Assembly (NCBI GenBank): GCA_030180075.1
Contig: JASNJN010001019.1
Span: forward strand, 1-23,696
Reading direction: 5' to 3'
Length of the DNA stretch: 23,696 bases
Source of the DNA: Mikrocytos mackini
Lineage: Eukaryota; Endomyxa; Ascetosporea; Mikrocytida; Mikrocytiidae
The notes beneath the pieces were generated by a model. The model did not search any database and had not been told where the DNA came from. It saw only the letters and a list, made by a program, of their open reading frames with translations. Each line of letters starts with the position of its first letter. The first letter of the stretch is position 1. Positions 10,119-19,918 of this stretch are shown here, one piece after another. The translations under genes and the position numbers were made by a program.

Positions 10119-10741
10119 TTAACACTTTCTGTACGGAGCACTTTTTTTGAAATTTTTTTACATATTATTAACGTATGATGTTTATATATACAAAATATAT
10201 TTTTGGTTGTCTTAAAACTGACTTTATCAAAAATAATCCTAGCAAATTTTATAAATTTTTAATTTTTCAAAATTTTTTAATTTCAATGACATAATTATGT
10301 TATATGTTAATTTGTTGTTACACACTAATTTTTGATGAATAAAAACACCTGTAAGTTCCATTATTTTTTAAATCTTATAGTGGGAAAATAACTTTTGAAA
10401 ATAAAAACTTATATTTTTGGGAAAAGCTGAGGGGGTTATGAAGACTAAAACTGAACATGATTCAATTTAATAGCGTTTAATCGATGTTTCTAGATCTTAT
10501 ATCGATTCTAATAGATGTTATACATTTTGGTATAAAATGCAAAAAATTTAGCAAAAAACCATCATACATGTCGTTAATTTCTTTATAATTTATAAAATGA
10601 CACTTTAATACACAGTTGCAATAGATAATTAATTATTGGTTCGTTCTATGGCGATTATTCACGAGGCCTCTATAGAGGCCCTCCGTACAGAACGTCTTTT
10701 TTTCATGGTCTCTATAGAGACCTCCGTACAGAAAGTGTTAA
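10119..10741. mobile_element. piggyBac-like MITE with TTAA target duplication
   Basis: The element is 10123-10737 (615 bp). Its ends are perfect 16-bp inverted repeats, CACTTTCTGTACGGAG on the left and the complement on the right. TTAA flanks both sides (10119-10122 and 10738-10741). TTAA target sites are the hallmark of the piggyBac superfamily, and a few others such as Kolobok also use TTAA. Two perfect 16-bp palindromes lie near the right end, GGCCTCTATAGAGGCC at 10665-10680 and GGTCTCTATAGAGACC at 10707-10722, each leading into a copy of the terminal CTCCGTACAGA sequence. The subterminal region is therefore a duplicated palindrome-plus-terminus unit. There is no coding capacity. Confidence 0.88.
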
Positions 10742-11316
10742 GAAGGTGTTTACTTTTTTATGAAAGGCAGAGCATATTTGCACATAAAATAAAAAATTTT
10801 ATATATGTTTATTTTCACTCTAAGCGATGTATTTTGTTTCTCAACAAGTTTTAACAATGATTTTGGGCTTAATTTTTGATTTATTTCCTTGGCTAAAAAA
10901 TTTCCTTTATAATTGGTGAATTTTCGGAATTTCTTCATTTAAAATTTGAAAATCGAAAAATGGTAACAAATAAATTGAATCGTTTTGTTTCAAAATGAGG
11001 TCATTTTTGATAAAAATAAATTGGCGAAAAAATGTTGAATGACTCTAGTTGTAAAAACTTCTTTTTAAAAAATATATTCGGGTATTCTCATGTGTTATGT
11101 TTTACGAATATTTACATAAATTTGCTTATTTAAACTTTGACAAAAATCTGTTGATGTTTTAGTATGATAAAATTTTCCACGTAAGGTTGAGTTTTGATTC
11201 AAAATGAGGTCATATAATTTATTTTACTATTAGTCTAAACGTGTAGACAATTGCGTTATGTAATATTTAAAGCTGCAAAATATACACATAAAAGAACCCC
11301 TATTTTGTATAATTCG
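10742..11316. other. AT-rich spacer with inverted-repeat arms shared with 13493-13516
   Basis: No gene is visible. The sequence GTTTTGTTTCAAAATGAGGTCA occurs at 10982-11003 and, with one change, at 11191-11212. The complement of nearly the same sequence lies at 13493-13516, beyond the other end of the DUF7869-like gene. The arms differ at only two or three positions. Confidence 0.6.
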
Positions 11317-13365
11317 TTAGATATTTTTAACTTTTAATTTATTTATGTATTTTAATACGTCTGTATCCTTATCTTTACCTATCAAGTTAAACAATTTTTC
11401 ACCTGCAACTATTTTACTACTTCCGTCTTTGTCATATGCCTTTGTTTTTTCGATCTTTATATTTGAGATTTCATTCACCAAATTTTCGTAATTAAAATAT
11501 GTTTTTAAATCTGTGTAATTTGAAGCAAATCCTATTTCTTTTTTGGAAACCTCAACCTCTTTGGCACCATTCTTCACAGCCACAAAAAATGACGACAGCC
11601 ACAATTTTTTTTTCAAAATCACAAAAATCTGATTAATCAAAACAAAATTAATTTTAAATTATATATAAATACATGAGAGATATTATATATAGAAAATATG
11701 TAATATAGACAGGATAGTTTATGATAAAATACAAATTTATTCAAATTCCAAAATAATTTTAATATCGATTTATGGAACGATAATAACAATATCTTGGTAA
11801 AAAATAATTTATTCTAAATACCAAAATTAACTTTCTAGATACATTAATTTTTTTCGAAAAATAAATAAAAATTCGAATTATTGATAGTGAAACATTTTTG
11901 TGGCTGTGGGCATTTTTTGTGGCTGTGAGCACTTTTTGTGGCTGTGGGCACTCGTGCCAACCTCTTTTATCTTTGTTATTTTGATATTAGCTTTTATGTT
12001 ATTGAACACTTTATGCGTAACTGATTTCCAATCTAAAAATATCTGGGAGTTCTTGTCAATGTTTTTTACAGTTCCACTTAATTTCATTAGTTCAAAATAT
12101 TTATCTTTAGTTAAAATAGATTCATACTTTCTTACTTCCCTTTCGATCAAACCAAACTTACGGTCTGCTGGCATATAACTATGACCTCTAACTGGAAACC
12201 TTATATGTATCATTTTATCATAACATATTGAGTATATAACTAACATCTTCATTATAGCGTGGTTCCTATTTTGACCCGGACATGCGTCACAAAAAAGATG
12301 TAATGTAGAATATTCTGTTCCTATATTAGTTGTTAAGTAATTCCAGATTACCGATGCGACCGAATTGCTATCCTTCGGCGCTACTAGTTCGTTCCATGTG
12401 TAATAAGTTGCATCTTCGTTTTTCTTAATCTTTTTTACAATACCTAAGACATATAGGTTAATTTGTTGAGAGTAGTAAGAACTGTTGATATTGATTTTCG
12501 GTACAGGTAGATTTTTCATGAAATCGAAGTTGATAACTATTTCGTTGTCACCATAATCTGCGTTTAGTCCTTTATAAAAGTATTCTGCCTTCTCTAGATG
12601 TTCATTAAGTTCCTGTTTTGTCTGATCACGAACGTGTTTATTTTTTATTTCAGCGATCTTTAAATTTAAACCATAACAAAAATCGCATATGTCGGTCCTT
12701 GGCGTTTTAAATGTTAGATTAAATTTATTATGGAATATTGAGTAGAACTTCCAAAACGAGCATACATAATATAACCCATGTTCTAATGTAAAGTTCTTAT
12801 AAAGCTGTGTAATCGATAAAGTAGGCGATAAAAAGCCCCGAGTTGAGTTTTCCTGCCGATGTCTAGAATAGTGGCTTTCACCGCTAGGGACACGACGAAT
12901 AAATCTTTTAATCTTCTCCTCTAGTATTTCAGTTTTAAGAGATTTCCGTGAACCACCCCATGGACTTATGTATTGACTAAAGTTCTTATTCTTAATTTTA
13001 AGCAGCGTTTTATGTCTGTTCTTGGATAAAGAGAATATTGCTCGAAATGTTCCGAGGCAAATTCGCCAGGGTTTTGATTTGTTGTTGGATACAAAGTAAC
13101 TATTCTTTATCGACTTCTTTTTGTCATTTTCTACAGACTTTATAAGTGTAGCAAGATATTGGTTCTGTGATTTGATAGACGCTACCTTGTTAAACTTTTC
13201 AACGATGGAATTGATCACGAGTATTGGAATGAGGCCACGCTTGCAGAAACTCCTTTCTGCCGAATGTGTACATAAATGCTGTATCTTGGGTTGCTTCTTC
13301 GTCAACTCCCTTTTAATTTTGACCTTTGGTAAGGCTGTTTTAATAGTCAAGATTTTTTTTGGCAT
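11317..13365 (-). pseudogene. DUF7869-like transposon-type protein, interrupted by a 396-bp insertion
   Basis: The frame starts at ATG 13363-13365 and is open for 469 codons to the target site of an inserted element, then resumes at 11553 for 78 codons to a stop at 11317. Without the insertion and one 9-bp duplicate it is 547 codons. Landmarks: basic amino terminus; SGESHYSRHRQ and GFLSPTLSITQLY (about 161-189); FHNKFNLTFKTPRTDICDFC (about 211-230), a likely zinc-binding pair; VINFDFMKNLPVP with Asp281; LFCDACPGQNRN with Asp360; and GHSYMPADRKFGLIE with Asp401. This order matches a widespread invertebrate family of unknown function with a DUF7869-like domain. The three acidic positions could form an RNase H-like catalytic site, which is my inference. 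As it stands, translation would end in repeats of the inserted element and lose the last 78 residues. Introns are not needed. Confidence 0.75.
11554..11967. mobile_element. MULE-type MITE with 9-bp target duplication, inside the DUF7869-like gene
   Basis: The element is 11563-11958 (396 bp). AACCTCTTT flanks it at 11554-11562 and 11959-11967. Each terminus, read inward, begins GGCAC, followed seven bases later by CACAGCCACAAAAA and again by ACAGCCACA. The right end carries three tandem 19-bp units (TTTTTGTGGCTGTGGGCA type) at about 11895-11951 and the left end two. A 9-bp duplication is typical of the Mutator-like (MULE) superfamily, though Merlin elements and a few others may give 8-9 bp. 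The interior is very AT-rich and non-coding. Removing the element and one 9-mer rejoins ...TKIKEV to EVSKKEIG in the same frame. Confidence 0.85.
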
Positions 13366-13596
13366 TTTAAATTTTGAAAATAGTTTAGCTGATTACTAAC
13401 ACAATGTAATTAGTTATGATTCAAATCAAAATCAACCCATGCAATAACACACTATACCTGTAAATTTTTTAAAAAATCCAATATTTAACGTTTGGCCTCA
13501 TTTTGAAACAAAACCACTCAAATGTAATTTTTTTAGTAAAACAATGAAATCAAAAACCGAGCCCCAGATCTATGTTAAAATTTGGCGAGAAACAAC

Positions 13597-13977
13597 TAGG
13601 GTTTCCCCGAGCCGGTTCCGGGTATTTTTAAAACCGAACAAAAAATCGGACTAAGATAGATTGTGAACTGAAAAATTAATAACAAACTCAATTTCTCCCG
13701 AATTTTTAATTTATGGTATTAAAAATAAAAAATATGGTTATATTCTATTTAAATTTCAATTACCCGATACCCGGATAGTTAAAAAGTTGTTTTTAGAAAA
13801 AATTTTATAATGTCAAAATATATATAAAATATAGAAAATAAAATGTTGCAATTTGGTTTAAAATATTGATCTCGTCGAGATAAACACATAGAACGATTTT
13901 CAGAAGTTTTTGTAGAATAAGAGTACTTAAAATGACATATTACTGCAATTACCCGGAACCGGCCATGGGAGACCCTA
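13597..13977. mobile_element. hAT-like MITE with 28-bp terminal inverted repeats
   Basis: The left end TAGGGTTTCCCCGAGCCGGT continues to 13624, and the right end (13950-13977) is its complement with 24 of 28 positions matching, both containing CCGGTTCCGGGTA. Termini of the TAGGGT/CAGGGT type are common in hAT elements. The 8 bp outside the two ends (GAAACAAC and ATTCCTTC) differ, so no target duplication is preserved. The interior is AT-rich and non-coding. Confidence 0.6.
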
Positions 13978-14042
13978 ATTCCTTCAAATCTGAGTAATTA
14001 TGGGTGAAATTTTTTCCAGAAAATTGGTAAAAATATATGATT

Positions 14043-14696
14043 TACAGTCAAACCTCTCTATAACAAACAAAAACTACAACAAACCCACGTAGTACAAACA
14101 AAAATTTGAAATATTTTACCAATTCTCTACCAAATTGTTCGAAAAAATTTTTCGTCAATAATAATATTTTCCGGAATTTTTTGTAGAAATTATGTTTTTG
14201 TATTAGAATGATTAAATTTAATGTTGTGAAAATTTATGAAAATGTATTCTTTTAAAAATTTACTATCGGAATTTTAATCTAACAAACAACACAGAATTTT
14301 TTCCAAATATGTGAAATTTGCTGAAAATTTTTGATAGTAAATGGTATGTTTTATTTGGTATGGTTTCTAAGATATAATATGGCATTTTAAAGAAATTCCG
14401 AAGTCCATTAACAAATTATTTTTGAAAAATTACTTTTTTGGTGAAATCAATTTTGAAATTAACATAGAAATATCATATTGAGTGGTTTAAAAAGCTTTTT
14501 TCACTTTTCAAAAATTAATTATGTTTTAATAAATGTAAATAGAGATGAAAAACACATTTAAAGTATGATATAAATTTGTACCTCGCCACGTATTGAAAAA
14601 TTCTACCAAGAACTACTCCTCGTATAACAAATTTTCGCGTATAACAAACAAAATCTTGAATTTTACAAAACTTTGTTGTATCGAGTGTTCACTGTA
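14043..14696. mobile_element. pogo/Tigger-like MITE with TA target duplication
   Basis: The element is 14045-14694 (650 bp), flanked by TA at 14043-14044 and 14695-14696. The left end begins CAGTCAAACCTCTCTATAAC and the right end, read inward, CAGTGAACACTCGATACAAC. CAGT followed by AACCTCTCTATAAC is the classical terminal pattern of pogo and Tigger elements of the Tc1/mariner superfamily. Copies of TATAACAAA recur near both ends. No transposase frame is present, so it is non-autonomous. The two ends have diverged, so it is not recent. Confidence 0.75.
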
Positions 14697-14699
14697 TTA

Positions 14700-15788
14700 A
14701 TAAAAACTTCTCAAATATTTTGAAACTTAAATTTTCCTCCTTTACTCATTCCATCCATACCAACACGTCAAGCATCAGGCTTAATTAAGTATTTAAAATA
14801 TAATGGATGAAATGGGATATAGAAGCACAATTTCAAATACATTCTATAGGTATACTTTCCGAAGGAATCTGGAAAAATGTGACCACATTTTTAGCTTCAA
14901 AATCATTAATTTTAGCTTAAATATTCTTAACTAACTGTTTATTATCAATTTCTAGTTATATTTCGCATGTTTTGGTGCCATTATAAGATTTTGGGTTGAG
15001 AATTTGTAATTTTACTAAAACCTCTATTTTCGATCAAAAATCAAACATATTGCATAACTCTGATGTATATAACCATGGTATATTTATCGATATCATACAT
15101 ATCCTATAAATGGTATTCTGTTTTTAAAAGTAAAATTTTCACATGCAACGATCGTATACCAGCCATCACACGAAGCGCTTTAAAGATGTCAATTATGTCA
15201 TGCTAATGTAAAATTCTACATGATATTTGTAAATCTAAATCCATTTTGTTGCGACCTCAAACAAAAGGCAAAGAAACAAAAACAGAAGACACAGACCAAT
15301 ACAAAGCATAAAAGGAAAATAAAGAACATAGGATACAGACAAAGACAACACAAACAGGCCACAGAGAAGTAACATAGAGGGAAGGAACGTAACACATTAN
15401 TANAGGCTGAATTATAGAAAGCATGTTATATTATAACAAGCATACTGAATCCACAAAATACAACAGTACAGAGACTAGCCTCACCACAGGGAAATATAGA
15501 TTCTTCTAACCATAAAGTACATATTATGTTCTGTAATAGAATTAGAAATCAATAACGATATATTGATAATTGTACAGATTGTTCGAGGTCAAAGTGTCAT
15601 GCCATCAATATTTTCTCGTCTTCCTCGCGAATAGTATGCTGATCTGTCAATGAGTAACGATAGTTTTACTTAACAAATTCAAGAAAAGAATGAAAACATT
15701 GTAACATGTTAAATCATTTTTGGTTTACAAAAGAATAAAGGAAACAATTTAAACAATATAATTAAGTCTATCATTAATAATAAAATAA
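14700..15788. other. AT-rich spacer, with an A-rich purine-biased tract and ambiguous bases
   Basis: No gene is visible. About 15250-15390 is almost free of T and rich in A, AC and AG steps, like a decayed simple repeat. Two undetermined bases (N) are at 15400 and 15403, directly after it, marking uncertain assembly. The rest up to the MULE stop codon shows no bounded element. Confidence 0.5.
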
Positions 15789-18753
15789 TTAGCAGCATAT
15801 GAATTTCTTAGTTGGAAAAATTTCATATTCCTTGAAAGTTTCATCCAATATCCCGATACATTCGATATGGAACCATGCGGCGCACTTATGACAATATATC
15901 CATTTGGGCTGATTGTTCTTAGCCGGGGAATCAACCTTTTTACACTTATTACAAACTGTAATAGAATTTTCTATATGTTTTTTTCGTCCCGCAAGATTCA
16001 TTTTCAGTAGTTGCCTTTGATTTAAAGATTTCCCATTGTTTGGTGCTTGTGCTAATATAACGCCGTCTGCCGATATTTGATTGCCCGTTTCGGATATAAT
16101 AAATGTGGAAGCTAAGTTGTAATAAATCCGCCTAACATTCTCTAGTGACATGGCCTGATAATTTACTTCATTGTATTTTCTTAACATATCCTTAATATCT
16201 GATTCCAATTTAATCTTCTCATGATTCATCGGCCAACTAGAATGTATTGTCTTCTTGTTTTGATTTAATGTTTGTGGTGTAATTTCGTTGGATTTGACAT
16301 ATAAATTAGTTGTTGTGTTTGTATAATCAACAACCTGTAGCAGAAAAAGTCCATGTATATGTTTGCATAACTCACTCCTCTTTATATAACTTAGACAGTT
16401 ACATGACCACTCATGGAAACATACCAAGCACGAGTGGCATATTGGTCTTTCACAGTTACATGGTTCATTATTTGGTTTCCGCAATAAGGTGTATTTTTCA
16501 CCATATTTTACTATTTCTGACGAAATCTTGAAATAATCTACTTTCTTCAACTCTAACGCCTTTTTATGGTTTCTCAAACTTCTTCGTTCTCTATAGTTTT
16601 TAAAGACATAGTTATCAGTCTCACTCCTTACCTTTAACTCCTAGAATTTTACCAAGTTATATTGTTGTATTCGGTGTATGAGTGTATTAAGTCTGTTCTT
16701 TTTGTTGTTTTTTAAAAAGGAACTCTTAAATCTCCCAAAGAAACTTTCACACACCATGTTAACATTAACAACTATGTTAATTCTATCAACAAGGCTCCAA
16801 CATTCAGTCTTGTTACTGTAATAGCTATTAAAGTAATTGGAAATTTTTTTACAATTTTCATCAATATAAAGTAAAAACTTGTCTAGTTCTAAAGAAAATT
16901 CATTTCTGTCTATTATTAATGTTAGTCGCTTTATTTTGTTGTTTATTATCTCGCGCATTTCATTGGATTTAATATAACTGTTAATATTTTTCTTTATATT
17001 TTTCAAAAAGTGCCATTCGCACCAGCGCCATTTTATTCCAGGAAAGATATGTTTAAACGCATTGTAAAAATTTGGCGCTAAGTCAGTTAGAATATAATCT
17101 AAATCCAAACTTGGGTATTCCCCTTGAAGTCCGTTTAACGCCAATTTTAATGTCTGTTCTTTTTCATCGGAACAAATGAGATAAAAAAGTGGAATGCTCT
17201 CAGTAGTATCCTTGAGTGTGAAACCAACTATCATCTTATAGTTGTAATTATTGGTTCCAAATGTGCTATCTATCATAATTGTATCTATTCGTTGTCGTTT
17301 TAAAAATATGTCCTGTTGTGGGGTTGTAAAAAGAAGGACAAAATATGAAGGCTGTTTCTTGTCATCATTCACAGGAAATTTGGTGTATAAAAAAGAAATT
17401 TCTTTTGATTTCTGCATGATTTTCAAGTTTTTCTCGAGACTCGTCAGATCGTTTTCGTCCAAGCACTCTTTTCGCAAATATTTATATTTCATAAGCCGAA
17501 TATATCCACGGCTTAAACAATCTAACCTGTCGCCTATGTTGTCATTACGTGCAAGAAAGTATGTGTAAGTATTTTCAACAGAGCCACACTCTTCTAATTT
17601 TTTAAGAATAGTTTTCTTTTCCAATTCGCTAAACTTTAACTTCCATATAATTGGCTTGTGATTATGGTGGAAAAGATAATCAACTTTGATATAACCATTA
17701 AGCTTTCTTTTACACTGTATGATTGACATACAACATATGTTATCATCAAATCTGCAATTGCAAACACATGAACTATATGATGATTTCTTAACTTTTTTAT
17801 TCCCCCTAACTTTCCGAAAATAAAACTTATCAACTTCAAATAGCCCGGTTTTCCACTGCTCGAACTGTTCTATCTTTCTAAAGGTTTTGTGTTTAAATTC
17901 AAGCTTAATATCATGTTTTGAGTCGACATGAGAGACCAATTGCTTTTGTGAAAATCTTTCTTTACAATAACAGCAAACTACCTCCATAATTTTTGTATTC
18001 TTAGTTTTGGGGTTTTCTTGTTGTGTTTGTAAGGGGCTTTTTATTCGATTTTCTTCATAACTTATAATTTCTGATAAATATACAAAAATGCCCGAGATTA
18101 GACTCGTATTCAAGGCTACACTATGTTCACTTATCGAATAGCCGATATCATAATTTGTTAGTTCTAAATCATATTCTAATTTTCTATTCGTGTTAAATGG
18201 CGTACAATGTAAGAGATTAGTTGGATTTTCAATAAAGGTATTGCCGGTTATTAGTTCTGTGTCACCTATAAGTTTCTCATTAGCAAGACAAGGAAATTGC
18301 TTCAAAACAGTAAAAGTGGTTGTTTCAACTGATATTAGATCTGTAATGGAATAATTCGAATAATGGCTTCTATAATTCGTTTTGTCGACTGAGGGCGAAA
18401 GTAAGTAGTCGTTCTTTCCATCGGTATTTGTTAATATATAAGACATCTCACATTCACAGTTTGTGATGAAGTCTCTGTTTTTTTGAAGTATATTGTGGTC
18501 TAACCAAGTCTGTTGGTTAGTTAATGGACGTGTAGTTTGTTCTGATAAGCTTTCGGGAATTGTAATTGTTCTGTATCGATTGAAAAAAAGCCTCAATACT
18601 CCCGATAATAAGAGAGCAGGCTTCTGGTCTTAATTTGTTGAAGGAAGGGTCAAATGTATACGCCTTGTCGTGTATCTCATGGGTGGCGAAGATCCTTGGG
18701 AAAACCCTGTTTATTAGAAGGATTCGATCCTTGTGTAGTCTAAGCAAGCCCAT
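15789..18753 (-). pseudogene. MULE transposase with zinc fingers, SWIM and PHD domains, one in-frame stop
   Basis: This would cut and paste Mutator-like DNA elements. Open codons run from 18640 to a TAG at 16641-16643, then continue in the same frame to a stop at 15789, so one nonsense codon splits a protein of about 940 residues. Counting residues from 18596: a C2H2 finger CCYCKERF...HVDSKH at 208-228; a Cys/His cluster ending HHNH at 277-313, like the WRKY-GCM1/FLYWCH fingers of MULEs; and the transposase core with Asp443 (IDSTFGTN), Asp505 (LTDLAPNF), CEWHF at 526-530 and Glu617 (ESFFGRFK). All three catalytic positions are intact. After the TAG comes a SWIM finger, CNCLSYIKRSELCKH (16359-16403), and a PHD finger at the end (15789-15953) that stops before its last cysteine. 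A Met at 17987 just before the C2H2 finger is a possible start. An upstream frame from ATG 18753 would join if one T were removed from the run at 18553-18559. Confidence 0.85.
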
Positions 18754-19210
18754 TTATGTGATCGAAAAATCTTAAAATTTTAATAATAAAAGACCAATAT
18801 TGCAAGCAAATAGACATAAAAATAGTTTCCATACAAACCAACGAATAACTAAACTAATATACAAACATGTGATCTTCAATATTATAAATGAATATGTCCA
18901 TAAAAAGTTAAAAATCGCACTTTTGAATTAAGAATAATTTAAAAGAGTAATCTATTTTGTCGAATTTTTTTTACTTTTTTATACGGCATTTTTATCATTT
19001 AAAATTCATAACACGCGATTTTGATATCATTTTACACAAAACGTACCTGTTTTGAACACGAATTATAGTCACTACCAATAAAAATGTGCTTTTAAAAAAA
19101 AATTAATATTGAAAAAAGTGAATGACAAAATATAGACTCTGAGGGTGGCTTTAAAGAGTCGATACGGCCTAATAAGTCTAACAATGCACCCAACGCCTAC
19201 CATAGCGGCC

Positions 19211-19246
19211 ATCAGGACACACATCAGGACACACATCAGGACACAC
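19211..19246. repeat. 12-bp tandem repeat, three units (ATCAGGACACAC)
   Basis: Three perfect consecutive copies of ATCAGGACACAC. The 63-codon minus-strand frame over this region owes its repeated residues to these units and is not treated as a gene. Confidence 0.9.
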
Positions 19247-19362
19247 AAATTATAGTTTCCCATATTCCTTTTAGCATTACAAGCAAAGACAGCATTCTAA
19301 GATTCCAAACAAATCAACTATTACTTCCAATACAGTAGGTCAAAATCTAATCGGGTATAATT

Positions 19363-19489
19363 CCACGCTTTCGCACTCCAAAATCTAAACCTCTATTAGA
19401 TTTGAGATATAAGGCTGGTTTAAATAGATTACATTAGATTTGCGAATGTAAAAGAACTCGTATTGTTTTAACACAAGACGAAAGCGTGG
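19363..19489. repeat. Small foldback with 11-bp inverted arms
   Basis: CCACGCTTTCG at 19363-19373 is repeated in inverted form at 19479-19489. A few more bases outward also correspond. The loop contains repeated TAGATTT motifs. It could be a tiny MITE, but no target duplication is evident. Confidence 0.4.
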
Positions 19490-19918
19490 GTTAATGTGAA
19501 GATCTAATTGCAACATCGGTAAAGCTTAGAATGTCAATGGTAGTTTAATAAACACAAGAACATGTCACGATGAACTATATACGTGTTTTCTACAAATAAA
19601 TAGATGGTAGAACTATTAAAACAAACATGAAAATGGACCAGATACCTTCTATTGCAACTCAGAATGAAATAAATAGTGTTTTGAAAGTAAGAATTTTGTT
19701 AACATCTATGTCAAGGCATATGTTATTGTTCTAATGTCTTACTGTTAGTCAATGTGAACACATGACGAAGATTGGAAATTATGAAGTATGGTATATAGTT
19801 TATTTATCAAACTTTAATGAAACATAATAAATAATATTCATGTATATGATTTAAATTAAGAATAATACAACTATACAAATAATATGAAATCAATATTAGC
19901 CAGATTAGTTAGTTCAAA

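Larger units (their letters stand above)
10981..13516. repeat. Inverted-repeat arms bracketing the DUF7869-like gene
   Basis: Left arms at 10981-11003 and 11191-11212 read TTTTGTTTCAAAATGAGGTC (the second with TTTTGATTC). The right arm at 13493-13516 reads the complement with GGCC instead of GGTC. The gene between them is 105 bp from the nearer left arm and about 130 bp from the right arm, the spacing expected for terminal or subterminal repeats of a DNA transposon. I could not find a matching target duplication, so exact termini are not established. The presence of two left arms suggests a duplicated subterminal repeat. Confidence 0.45.
18754..19918. other. Spacer between the two MULE genes
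   Basis: No gene is visible. It holds a three-unit 12-bp tandem repeat and a small foldback, listed separately. No inverted repeats matching sequence left of 15789 were found, so termini for the MULE element at 15789-18753 are not identified. Confidence 0.5.

Noticed and set aside
10636-10938. Short frames on both strands at 10636-10854 and 10750-10938
   Set aside because: The first begins in the piggyBac-like MITE and both have composition expected from AT-rich DNA. No motif was seen.
11900-12178. Plus-strand 92-codon frame opposite the DUF7869-like gene
   Set aside because: Antisense shadow of the coding strand, starting in the terminal repeats of the inserted MITE. The frame at 13121-13399 is rejected for the same reason.
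18690-18740. Possible tRNA or Pol III B box (GGATTCGATCC)
   Set aside because: It is a short palindrome without an acceptor stem, anticodon arm or A box at suitable spacing.
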